Shown here: positions 42,903-53,431 of the stretch, in pieces
Layout: each line of letters opens with the position of its first letter
Position numbering within the stretch: position 1 is the first letter of the stretch
Assembly (NCBI GenBank): GCA_033439685.1
Contig: JAUEDM010000003.1
Coordinates: 3,564,001 to 3,628,000, forward strand
DNA: 64,000 nt
Direction: 5' to 3'
Source: Apodospora peruviana
Taxonomy: Eukaryota; Ascomycota; Sordariomycetes; Sordariales; Lasiosphaeriaceae
The notes under the pieces: generated by a model
Told to the model about the DNA's origin: nothing
The model's database searches: none
What the model saw: only the letters and a program-made list of their open reading frames with translations
Position numbers and translations under genes: made by a program

Positions 42903-44429
42903 ATGAATTACAAAACAGAATCATATGTAGACTTGGTACAGTCTCGGTGCCAAACTAACCCTTGCGTCAGTGGATTGGCGGAACATTTACGTTGCGGATC
43001 TGGGACTGCCAGTACAATCGTTACTCTCGACTACCCTCAGAGCGGACACCCGGCTCCAACTCCTCTTACAATAGCCGAAGCTGATTTGACCAAGCTGATC
43101 TCTACCACCTCTACAATTTATGGGCGGATTCTGCTCGTGGAGAATATCCGACCCCATCTGATCAGTCTTCTCGGCGAGATTTTAGATGTGGATCCGGTCT
43201 TCTTTGCCGGCCACGTTACCACCGATTTCAAAGACTTTGAGAAAGCCCCGCCTCCTCCTTCTCTTGCGCTGTTTCCATCTCAGCTTGCTGAGAGAGGGTA
43301 TCTTCATCTTCACTATCAGCAGGTATTGGACCTGGGAAGCCCAGATCCGTTCCGATCTTCTTCGTACAGTCTAAAATCGGACTCCAACGTTCCTCGAAAT
43401 GTCAGACGCCTGCCGCGTCTGTCAGGACGACAGCTTGCTCTTGCCCGAGCGTGCTGTTCTGTTCTCGTAAAAAAGATCAAGGGCTCATGGATTTGTAAGT
43501 AATCTTGGTAGCTACTATTCGTATTGGCGTCGTCTCTAACATTAATAGGCCTAGTCCTGGTTGACCCTGCCGTTAAGACAGTTATTGAGACACTACGTTC
43601 AGGCGACCGAAGAGCATATCCAAGTGTGCTCTTACATGGTGGTTTCGAAGACTTTGTACAATCCGCGTCTCCCACATCCTTCACGTCTGTCACCAGCGAT
43701 CGCTCATGGGATAAGAAGTCGATACTCAGCAGCCTGATTCACTACTTCCGCAACCAGCCTCCTGGGTTCGTGACATCTGAACCTAGCATCTTAAGCTTTG
43801 GTTACTACCCAATACGCATCGTCTTAGCTGAGTGGATCCTCTATACGAACTTGATGAGCCGCTACTTCAAATATTACGAATACACTCTGCACGACATCGA
43901 GAACCGACTGCATGACAGCGACATCATTGACCTCCAGCGTTGGCGGCGGCGGAGTATGCAAAGCCAACACAAACTAATTCTTCTTTCCGAGTTCGTCGAC
44001 TACTGGTTGCCACAGGAAGCCGACAAGCAGCCGTGGAATCTCACACTGAAGGATATCAAGCACGTGTTGTCACAGCTAGAGCATTATAACCGCTCGCTCG
44101 AGCACATGATTCCAGTGGCAACGTCGATGGTGCAGCTGCTCGACTCACGGCGCTCTATGCTGGAGGCTACGAATGTCAGCCGGCTGACTTTTATCGCGCT
44201 GGTGTTTGTGCCGCTTTCTTGGGTCGCCAGTCTGTTTAGCATGTCTGAGAATTACTCTCCAGGGCACAAGAATTTCTGGGTGTATTTCGCTACTGCATTG
44301 CCGGTGTTGTTTGTTGTCTTGCTTCTGTCAGCTGTCCAATGGAGCCAAGTTGCGGGAAAGTTGAAAGATACGGCTGCATTGTTGAGTCAACAGGTGAGAC
44401 GGCTGAATGCTGACGTGGTGTTAGTGTAG
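42903..44429 (+). CDS. CorA-like two-helix membrane protein (GMN motif replaced)
   Basis: Two exons (42903-43494 and 43549-44429) give 490 residues. The last 85 residues have the CorA topology: a long helix (IPVATSMVQLLDSRRSMLEA), membrane helix one (near 410-429), a short loop, and membrane helix two (near 440-460). The GMN selectivity motif at the end of helix one is missing; FSMSENYSPG stands in its place. Fungal genomes carry many such CorA-like proteins of unknown substrate. The N-terminal 400 residues form the likely cytosolic sensor domain, without a motif I can name. It may be a channel with altered selectivity or a membrane effector. It lies divergently next to the RelA/SpoT receptor, but co-function is only an inference. 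Confidence 0.78.
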
Positions 44430-44815
44430 CTAGATGAGAATGAGATTAGACATACGGCGTAATTACTTCAGACTCTGCTTGAGGCTCCGTGGTGTCAAAG
44501 AGTGGGACGGGAAACTTACTGAAGGCATCATCGCAACTGTGATCTCGATAGCATGGCACGCGATCTTTACGAACACTGGACGTTCGCAGTAACGCTGGAG
44601 TAAATGAACGGCAGGACTTAGCGATGTGTAAGCAGAGGTGGTCCAAAACCGGTTAGGGTGGGAGCTGCAGTGGAAAGAGAGTAGGCCTCGCTATGTAAAA
44701 CTGGTGAGCCTCATTGTACTGCTACTTTTTTGCCAACGGGCTGAGAGTGATCACACCTCTGAACCAAGACTGGTGGAATCTGAAAACGGCAGCTGTTGTA
44801 TAGTGGGCCGCGCCC

Positions 44816-45034
44816 ATGGCAAGCATATCTCAATTTTCGTCGCAAGAGTCGCAAGACAAGGCCGAGCTTTATGAGCCTGTATGTATAGCTATTGAGGGCG
44901 GGGAGGTGACAAGGGCTGTATCTCTTCCGGAAACCAGCGCGCCATTCAACGACTGCATTGGAGCCATTGATGGGACTCATATCCCCGCCTACGTACCTAC
45001 AGCAAGAGTTCATCGCCGTCGTTGCATGCTGTGA
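44816..45034 (+). pseudogene. PIF/Harbinger-type DDE transposase fragment
   Basis: An open stretch reads APFNDCIGAIDGTHIPAYVP, which contains the first catalytic Asp context (GAIDGTHI) of Harbinger (DDE_Tnp_4) transposases. The frame is lost soon after and neither of the other two acidic residues nor terminal inverted repeats were found. It is a relic. Confidence 0.65.
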
Positions 45035-46738
45035 AGTTGTCCCGCAACTAGCTGTATCATGTTGGAGATGGTGTTCTTATTGGCGCTGGGCTGAGACTTC
45101 TCCGCCCAACGCATCATTATCTGCCATGGGCTCATCTTCTCGCCCACAAAAGCTGACAGCGGTGAGCATCTGGACACGTGCCTAATTATCACCCCGCCCC
45201 ATCGTTAGGAGTAAGAACTCTTCATTTGCACGTAACACAATATATCAAGATGGCTCCGCCGCACACTAGCTTCCACTTTGAAGCTTAGACAGTTCGCCCA
45301 ACTGAACCCGCGTTACGTCTGGCTAACGTTACCTCCACCGTGACCCAGAGTTTCTTCACAGCTGCCTCGATCCAATCCCACTTTGTAGCTCAGGTGTGCG
45401 CCGTGGCGGGAATCGACAGGACTAGTTTTACACTTCAGTATCAGAGCCAGAGAGATCTATCTGAGAGCCGTAGTTTTCGGAAATCCATTGGCACAGATTC
45501 AAGACTTGGCGATCCTATCTTGGAACCGCACCGCCGACGTCTAACAGCGGCGACATCACTTCTCTTCGGGCATGGTACCTGGCGATGTTCTTGGAAATAC
45601 GGATCTCGGCATCCCAGTTAGGAGACAATTGACTAGCCCTTAGTAAATAGGTGAGAGGGTTTTACTACCAATTTACGAGCAACAGCAAGTCATAGCACCA
45701 TGATTAGATACGGCTGATTTGTTCTACATCGCGAAGTTCTTAACCTCATTCCATACTACCTCTAGAGATGTCTGTCTGCCTGTCGCACCAAGAAAAGTCG
45801 CGACAGCCTCTTGTACAACTTCTAAGTTACCGTCGCCCTCTCCTGAATTCTCAATATGCCTCGGGTAATAAGAGCTTTTGAAACGATAGCATCAGGCCAT
45901 GAGTGGGACCCATACGGCCAGTTTATTTTTAATCTGAAACACAATTCTATGAAATCCCAGACTTACCGCAGCCGAAAGCGGCGCAGGTCGCATACTCGTC
46001 GTAGGTCCGGTTATTTCTGTATTGCCAGTCAGCTTCGTTGTCTTCATACCTCTGTCTCCATACCTCCTCTTCACTTCCTAGCTCCCAACGTCCGTGTAAA
46101 CACATACCTCAAGGGGGGCTTTCACATGACACGACGCAAGTACCTGTTTATCCAATCCTATCTCTAAGCTATTCTCATCATAAGCCCGGCGGCTTTCCGT
46201 AGCAGGGCAGTGCCTGGAGCAATATTGATTAAATGGGGAAGGGAGACATAAGTGTTCCTCCTGAGAACCGCAGTTAGCGTCTTGTTCATTGTCTTCGGGT
46301 TTGTAGGCGGAAGACGATCTGTAAAATGCATAATGACTGGCCCTCTAGAGAGTGAGACAGCAAGAGCTACTGTCTAAATGACTCATAGTTGCCGCCCACA
46401 TGCGGGTGGTGTTGGAGACCAATCATCAGCCAAAGAGAATTGGAGATTTTGAAAGCTCGGCTCCCAATTTCTATGGGCGGCCAAAGGCTCTTCTTATAGT
46501 GACCCGTTTGCACTTGTTCGACTGCCAATGCAAAATGTTTCCCGTGATGGTGAAACCTTCCGTGGTCCGTTCTTCCGTAGCCAGGCAGATCACGAAGCCG
46601 ATCTGCGAACTCATGTCCTACACTGCAGCCTTACCAATGGGAACAGGAGGCAATGATCAGGATGATGACCAGCAGCATGGATGATCAGCCAGGACCTTCA
46701 TGAGTCATTGAAACGGTAGGCTCACTGATGCAGGAAAG

Positions 46739-46762
46739 GCCGGCTGGCTGGCTGGCTGGCTC
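46739..46762. repeat. GGCT microsatellite
   Basis: The sequence reads (GGCT)n with about five to six copies, within CCGGCTGGCTGGCTGGCT. Confidence 0.85.
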
Positions 46763-47054
46763 TACAGTCGATTGAGGAAGTGCAGGTTCTGCAAATCCTT
46801 TCCTAATATAATTCTTTTCCTACCACAACATACTGCATACTAGCTATATTCGTTGTGCTGGGAATTACCCCATCACTCACCGAGTTCCAAATTCAACTTC
46901 AAGACCCGCCCTATTAGAATCTGCATGCCGCAATTATGAGTCACTATCCTGAGCGGCAGCTATGGGGGGGTTGTGACAAATGCTAACCCAACGGTCCACG
47001 CCCAGAAGCGTCATTTATGGCGTGTTGCGGGAGTCAAACCCCTTGCGAGAGACC

Positions 47055-47125
47055 TGATACGATATGTAGCATATGATAGCCTTATCATGCGGGTGACCTG
47101 CAGCGAATCAGGTTTCCGCGTTGAC
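47055..47125. repeat. Dispersed repeat, copy B
   Basis: Partner of the copy at 35255-35310; the shared core is GCATATGATAGCCTTATCATG followed within a few bases by GACCTGCAGC. Mismatches suggest an old event. Confidence 0.45.
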
Positions 47126-47928
47126 GACCTGACACTCCAGGTCCTTAATAGTGGGTACCTACCGAAATAAGGACGTAATAACCCCAATCCAATGAGTCGG
47201 CTTAGATCTTCCTCTAATCCAAAGTTTAGAAGAGACTCGAACAAAAGGGATCTTTTGGAGAGTCCATTTCACAGTGTTCGAGACCAGCCTCCCTACTTGG
47301 CGCGTGTGGGGAACGGAGTACAGGAGCACGACAGTCTGCGGATGCCAGACCCTGTCTCTGCCTCCGCTTTTGGTGCTGGTTGCTTGATAGGCGCTAGCAT
47401 CCTCGTGCATGGTACTGGAAAGTCGTCCTCGCAGACTAACAAGCCATCTTACCACACTATAGCTATACCCAAGACTCCCTGTCGACGACCGAGGCACCAC
47501 CTCAGCCTCTCGCCTTCCTACACTTAATCCCACCGATCCCTCAGTCTGCCCAGCCGTGATTCGGTCGTCCACCCTTTTTTCTAACAAAACACAAAACGAA
47601 AAACAAACTACCTTGGTCAACCAGACTCGGTCTCCCTTGAGCACAATTCTCGTGGACACTGACACCATCGATGTCTCCAACCCATTTTCTGGCCCATAGG
47701 AACCGACAGTATCCCGTCGGAGCTGTAGGCCAGACACGCTGGATGGTCTGTATGCCCATGCCTGCTGGTGGCCAATGCGTCCTCCAATTCACCAGCAGAC
47801 ATGTCGCCCATCACTTTCACCACCCAAGTTCCCAACTAGTCATGCCCCAGGTGAATGGAAAGTGAGCCCAGGCGGTATATGTACAAGTTCCATCATCTCC
47901 CTTTCACAAACACCCAGAAGACCCAGAT

Positions 47929-48067
47929 GGCTAGGCGGTGAAGTGGTTAACACATTGTAATAAACGATGCCTTCAAAATTCGACTTACGCCAACCGCCGA
48001 GAACGTTCGGGAAGATGACCAATTGCAGTAGCACGGGGTAAAGATGTTCGGTTCGATTCCGGACCCT
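47929..48067 (+). other. tRNA-like sequence (possible tRNA relic), low confidence
   Basis: The start GGCTAGG can pair with CCTAGCT at the end. A D-arm-like GTGAAGTGGTTAACAC and a perfect B-box GGTTCGATTCC are present, followed by a T run. The middle is about 60 bases too long and position 8 is not T, so a working tRNA is doubtful. Confidence 0.25.
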
Positions 48068-48149
48068 AGCTATGTCTTTCTCTTTTTTTCCCTCGTTCAT
48101 TTTTACATCCCATGGTCATCTTGCGCGAGTATCTACATCAAAGTATCTT

Positions 48150-48237
48150 CGCCAGTTGTCTCAAATAGGTGGTGTCTGTCTCACGATGTTTTGATGCTCG
48201 GGGTCATGAGTTCGATTCTCGGAACGAGCACTTTTTT
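48150..48237 (+). other. Second tRNA-like 3' half with pol III-type T run, low confidence
   Basis: The end GTCATGAGTTCGATTCTC has a B box and is followed by GAACGAGCA and CTTTTTT. A matching acceptor 5' strand (GCTCGTT) was not found at a proper distance, so only a tRNA-derived relic is supported. Confidence 0.25.
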
Positions 48238-48829
48238 ATTCTTTGCCCCTGTTTTTGTAATTCTCTTTCTACTTCCATCCTATTGACTGACAGACTATTT
48301 TGCCTTCAATCAAGCCCCTTGCATATCGAGCACAATTGAAATGCTGCGCAATCCCCCAAACACGGCGCCCCACCTCCCTCGCTGTTCGGTATCCTCAAAG
48401 TAAACAGACCGCATCGCATTCGGATTCGGAACCAAGTGTTGTCCGACTAACAAATCATGGTCAGCGGTGTCTCGTTAGGGACAATTGGTATCACGCCGGC
48501 TGATCAATCACAGCGGAATCCACTTTCTAGTCTGCCGACTATCTCCTTTAGGAAATCATTTGGAGATACGCAGCGGGTCGCCGCCGAGACTTTTCCAACC
48601 CACCGGCCGCCAGGCAGACGGGATCCGGGATTCGGGGCAACAAACAACCTCACATCGTGTCTAAAAAGGTACTACTATTTAGCTCCCACAGTCTCGTCGT
48701 CCCTTCTCATTCTGCTTCCCCTTTCAACCGGAATCCATTGAACGTGTCCATTAGACCACTCGAACGATTCGTCTTCAAATAAAACTTACCTGCTGTCCAA
48801 CCCCGTTTAGTTTTCCCTCTCCAAATGCA

Positions 48830-50017
48830 ATGGCCAGCGCAAACCCGCCCATATCAAAGACGAAAATCCTCAACGTCCTCGTCATAGGCGCAAACGGCTA
48901 CCTCGGCCACGCCATCTCCCGCGCCTTTCTCCGTGGCGGCGGAAGCACACAACTTGACAATGTGCACTTCCGCGTCTTCGGCCTCATCCGCCGCTCATCC
49001 GCCGCTCCATTCCTCGCAAAAGACGAAATCATCCCCATCGTCGCCTCCATTCCCAACACTGAACCTATCTTAGCCGAAAGCTCAACATGGGACGTCATCG
49101 TCACCGCTATAGAACCAGCGTTCACTGACCCCCCGGCGACCAAAGAACAGCACTGGGCCAACCTGCTAATCCTCATCCAGCGCCTAGCGGAGGTCTCTTC
49201 AGCTAAAGGTGTCCGGCCGCTCGTGCTCTGGTCGTCAGGCTGCAAAGATTACGGCACGACCGGTCTTCACGGCGACGAGGCTCTGACTCCGCACACGGAG
49301 GACTCGCCGCTTGACGCCCTCCCTCTGATCAAGCAACGAACCGATGCGGCCCTTCGCGCGCTCGAGGTTGCCCGCGCAGCCGGTAGCAGTTTCGATGTAA
49401 GCGTAGTCCGCGCCACGCCAGTTTTTGGGTACAGCGGTAGTTACTTTGGCGCTGGGCTCGCGTATGCCGCCGCCGCCGCCGCCGCTGCCGCTGCCACTGC
49501 TTCTACCGACAACGATAAGGGGAAGGTATTCAAGTTCACTGCCGATGCGGGTACCATCCTTCATGCCGTCCACGTCGACGATTGCGCCGAGGGCTATGTG
49601 TCTCTCGCTACGAGCGCTCTGTTTCGTCACCGCCGGTCAGCGGTTGCTGGGGAAGTGTTCAACATCTCGGGAAGAAAATACGAGACCCTCGAGGAGGTTG
49701 GCGGGGCACTGGCGGCTGAATATGGCTTTGATGGCGGGTGCCAGTTTCGTGTTGCAGCGGAGGAGCTGGCGGAGGGCTTGTCGGTTGTGACGTCGCAGTT
49801 GGTGTTTGGCTGGAGCCAGTGGGTTGCCAGCGACAAGATCCGCAAGGTGACGGGGTGGAGCGATAGTCGGCCGCTGTTTTCGGAGGACATGAGAGTGTAT
49901 CGCCTTGCGTATGAGGCTGCGGCTGTTGCCACAGGGGACTCCGGGAGGGCCAGTAGTGCTAGTACTGTAGGAAGTGAGGATGTTGGAAGGATAAAGGAGA
50001 GATTGGCTGGGATTTGA
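48830..50017 (+). CDS. NAD(P)-binding epimerase/dehydratase-like protein (extended/atypical SDR)
   Basis: One exon, 395 residues. The N-terminal Rossmann fold is marked by VLVIGANGYLGHAISRAF (GxxGxxG, 20-26). The segment LVLWSSGCKDYG takes the place of the usual Ser/Tyr region, and a YxxxK-like motif is not clear, so catalysis may differ. VVRATPVFGYSG and HAVHVDDCAEGYV are family signatures of NAD-dependent epimerases. A run of nine or more Ala (near 214-222), encoded by GCC/GCT repeats, interrupts the substrate half. Likely role is a nucleoside-diphosphate-sugar or similar reductase/epimerase; the substrate is not evident. The ATG at 48830 is preferred to a nearby out-of-frame ATG because it opens the domain. 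Confidence 0.85.
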   Translation: MASANPPISKTKILNVLVIGANGYLGHAISRAFLRGGGSTQLDNVHFRVFGLIRRSSAAPFLAKDEIIPIVASIPNTEPILAESSTWDVIVTAIEPAFTDPPATKEQHWANLLILIQRLAEVSSAKGVRPLVLWSSGCKDYGTTGLHGDEALTPHTEDSPLDALPLIKQRTDAALRALEVARAAGSSFDVSVVRATPVFGYSGSYFGAGLAYAAAAAAAAAATASTDNDKGKVFKFTADAGTILHAVHVDDCAEGYVSLATSALFRHRRSAVAGEVFNISGRKYETLEEVGGALAAEYGFDGGCQFRVAAEELAEGLSVVTSQLVFGWSQWVASDKIRKVTGWSDSRPLFSEDMRVYRLAYEAAAVATGDSGRASSASTVGSEDVGRIKERLAGI

Positions 50018-50364
50018 TCGGTAGGTTAGGTTCTCGTTTGCTGATATGTTACTCTTGACCTTCTGGGCATTGTAAATAGCTGGCTTTTTTCTTGGCGCCA
50101 ACAACCAAGTGCGTCGAGGCAAAGAGGTACCGTCGTCACGCATCATAAGCTCTGGATACCACGTGATGAAAATGCATATCTGTGTTTGAAAATCTCAAAA
50201 CACGTTTATCGGGTGCAATCTCGGCTGCGGCGCCGGCGTGGGAAACAATGATTCGTGGAAAGGTGGGATTCTATTTCGATTTTGATGGCTGACACTTGAC
50301 GGTCTTCAACCTTGCACATTTTCTTTGATTTTCAGTCAAAACATTGTCGCTCGCTTTTCACAAC
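50018..50364. other. Intergenic region
   Basis: No gene seen; includes the promoter of the Ser/Thr-rich gene. Confidence 0.5.
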
Positions 50365-51442
50365 ATGAAACACCACACACTCGTTTTTCTGGCCTGGGTC
50401 CACCAAGCAGCAGCGGCCTGCTGTCGGAGCAATCACTGCTTGAAGAACATCGCTGACGCGCTCGACCAGGGCATCCAAGATTGCACGGCCAACCTCATCG
50501 TCACCGAGAAGCGCCTGTTGCCGACCGAGAATGCTACCGTCGTCGAAACCTCGGTGGTCACAGTCCAGGACATGTCGACCGCCTCCAACCGAGACCCAGC
50601 TGTTCGTCGTCAGCCAGACCGTGACTGGTTCGACCGAGACCCAGGTGGTGGCGACGACACGCACAGTCTTGACCACCCAGACAAGTGTGCTCACCACCAC
50701 CAGCGCCGTCACCGTCGCCCCGGTCTGGCGTCAAGTGAATGGCCTTCAGGGCCAGGCTGTCAGCAGCAGCGACGCGGGGCAGGACGAGTTCGTGCTCCCC
50801 ACCTACGCTTCGCAGTGTCCGTCGTGCGACAAGTATGTCTCGGCTTGCAAGTGCACCAGCGTCACCGCGACCACCGCCACGGCCGGCGAGCCGCCATATA
50901 CCACCATAACCCTGGATGCCAGCAGCGTGAGTGTTTTGTAAACCACAGTCCCGTCACATGTAAACTGACTGTTATGTTCCAGACGGCAACTGCCTCGGTT
51001 CTGTCGACGCTCGTCCGCACCGACAAGGCCATCATCCCCGTGACTGTCACGACTGGAACCACCAAGACGGCCACCGACGACGACGACCAATCCCACGACC
51101 GTGAACAAGTTCATCTGGAAGATCGACGGCCAGGGCCGGCTGATGCTCGCGTACAACCTGCCGCCGTACACGTATACGTATTACGCCTACATCACCAACG
51201 TCGACAATGCAGTCGCCAGAGGTTCAGCGTATTACGTCTACGCCGGGGTTGATCATGTTACCAACAACCTGTATGTGAATGCGGGCGGCAGGAAGAATAT
51301 TCTGTGGTGCGGGAACCACATGTGGATGTCGACTACCAACGGGGCCGACATCAATCGCGGTGTTTGCCCAGATTGTACGGCCCAAGATATCCTATGTATA
51401 ATTACCTACCGGGGCTTGTGTTCATCCAACATGGGAAGATGA
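50365..51442 (+). pseudogene. Ser/Thr-rich secreted protein gene with two frameshifts
   Basis: The start encodes a signal peptide (KHHTLVFLAWVHQAAAA) and a Cys-rich head (CCRSNHCLKNIADAL, GIQDC). The frame then slips by one base near 50580; in the next frame it continues with a Thr/Val-rich stalk (VVSQTVTGSTETQVVATTRT), CPSCDKYVSACKC, then an intron (50932-50982) and again a Thr-rich stalk. A second one-base slip near 51085, inside a GAC repeat, precedes a conserved C-terminal domain (NKFIWKIDGQGRLML, YYAYITNVDN, ILWCGNHMWM). Each part has coding character, so the gene was once, or still is in other strains, a surface or adhesin-like protein. The gene is either decayed or has two base errors. 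Confidence 0.65.
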
Positions 51443-51560
51443 AGCTTGCTCTTTACCGGTGACGTGAGGGGAATGGAACGAGTTTTTGTCGAGATACCAT
51501 TATATAGGAACCATTCTTGTCTATGATTGAATACTAGCGTATACTTATGAATTCTGATGA

Positions 51561-52765
51561 TCATTTTACGCCAAAGATAGGACGGACCTGGGTAATACAT
51601 GATTCTTGTTTGAGATGATGTTGGAATTTACAACTACAGGAAGGCACTAGTACCTGGGTCTGGTGATCAGAGGGCGGACTGGGGGGCAAAACAAGACTGT
51701 ATTTACTTCTGGCGTTGGTTGTGATAAACTGAAGGCGATGCACCATGCCACTGTCGCTTGCATGTCCCTCAACAGCGGTGACGTGGTCGTGCGGGCCAAA
51801 GGCGATATCTATCTTCCTGCTAGGCTTTGTGCCGTGGGCGCGCCCTACCAAGGTGTCTCTGCCGCGTTTATAGGTGATCTGGTGCCCACAGAGCTGCCAG
51901 TTTCCTTCCTTCTCCGTCGCGTTGTCCCATACCGTGATGTTGGAGATATATGCGCCGATGGGGTTAGGGATGGTTGCCAAATCGCTGTTCATCCCGCCAC
52001 CAGGACCGCCCTTGGGCTCGCCGAGACCGAGCACGGCCGTCTTGTTTCCAGAGTCTCGCCAGATGACCTATGTTGTATACCAATCGTGGCCTCTCGTCAG
52101 GACCCAACGATATCGAGCAACGGGGGCAGGATCATGGAACTTACACTAATCTGGCGCACCCACGCGTCGGCGTAGTCCTGGAGACCAACAAGGACGCGGA
52201 CAGTCCCTGCCTTGGGTCTCATGGCTTTGGTTGCCTGCTCCATAGGAAGACCAAAGACGCAAGTTTAGGTGCCGTCGGGACCACCAAACCTTAGTGACAT
52301 GCGTTCGGTGGTCGTCTGGAACTGAATAGCACGAATGGTATCTTCCATGACCCAGATGTGGACAACTAAAATATCCTCACCTAGTAAACCCCAATATGAG
52401 CAAACACGTCTTTTTCAAGAGCTGTATATGACAAACTGATCTTCGTAGAGCTGGAAAGACTGTGACAACCCTTCCGTACCGCCTACAGCCGGAGTAAGGA
52501 TATCGTCCCGATACTCCAGTTTAATCTGGTGAATCCAGGAGCCAACACGCATATGGATAGCTTTGATTCTCTTTGGCTAGCCGTCTGCAACATTGGTAGC
52601 GGGCCGGAGTGTAAAAGGGTTGCCAACAGCGGTGCCACAGAGACCTGAGGATCCGCCATGATTGGATTGCAGTAAGAGGTTAAGTAAAGGGTGTGAAAGA
52701 AAGAAGCAGTGGTGAGGGTTGGACGAAGATGTTGTAATACTTGGTGGCAGCCACGGGGTAGTCAT
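51561..52765 (-). pseudogene. Decayed double-domain jacalin-like lectin gene
   Basis: Read from 52765 down, the first module reads HGGSSGLCG, then AIHMRVGSWIHQIKLEY and AVGGTEGLSQSFQL, the beta-prism pattern of jacalin-related lectins. It is broken by a TAG right after NVADG (52577-52579) and a TGA after VIYSS. The second module reads RAIQFQTTTERMSLRFGGPDG, a TAA at 52265-52267, then VRVLVGLQDYADAWVRQIS, an intron (52068-52144), and ISNITVWDNA, GHQITYKRG, RLQFITTN, again beta-prism-like. The frame stays largely constant, so the stops are point mutations. The last open piece (51561-52034) might still be translated. The family assignment comes from pattern memory. Jacalin-type proteins bind sugars and some act in fungal defence against grazers. 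Confidence 0.55.
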
Positions 52766-53431
52766 TGAGCTTTTATGTCATTGCTGCTACATACCTGGCT
52801 AGCATATCAGAAGCTGAGTTTGGTGTAGCTGTCCCTTTTTTCGTGGCGCTCGTGACTATTGCTTCGATTTGGGTTCACCGCCAAATGCTATCATATGGAA
52901 GTACGTGATGAAGTACGTGATGAGTTTCACGCTATTAAACGCCGTCGAGCGTACTGGTAGCTGAGTCCGCGTCCACGTCCCATACTGCTTGTTCTGGGCT
53001 ACCTGCGGCTGCATTGTGCCATGAGCTAAGCCCGACAGGGAGGTTGAGGCTTGTGGATGAAGGCGGGCACAGCTGTGACGAGCGATGACGACCTTGGCAT
53101 CAATCAATTTTCGTTTCTAGAACTTGATAAAACGCCATTACTGTGATACCACAAGTTGAAGCGTGGGTGGGAATTCACGGAGAGGTTGGGCGGCCTGCCT
53201 GGGATAGGAGGTGGTGGCAGACCAGGAACGCCAAGAGAATGATCAAGTCGGAGACTGCTCACTAATCACGGCCACTGGGACATATCGAAGAACAGCTCTT
53301 TTTTCACCGAAGACTGCCCGAAAATCAGATACGGCCGAAGCCTATAATTAAGCCGCGTGGCCATATGAACGTCATCCATACTGTTCCAAGCCCACCGACT
53401 CGCCATCCTGACCACTACCGAGGAGCACGCC
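52766..53431. other. Intergenic region
   Basis: No gene seen. A short duplication (GTACGTGATGA) lies near 52900-52922. Confidence 0.5.

Larger units (their letters stand above)
44430..48829. other. Gene-poor region, 4.4 kb
   Basis: No intact gene is supported. It holds a Harbinger transposase scrap (44816-45034), a GGCT microsatellite (46739-46762), the second copy of a dispersed repeat (47055-47125) and two tRNA-like segments (47929-48067, 48150-48237). Open frames of up to 192 codons (47159-47737, minus) have no recognisable domain. Confidence 0.45.

Noticed and set aside
47159..47737. A 192-codon minus-strand frame
   Set aside because: No similarity to a known family and no promoter or splice features; located in relic-rich DNA.
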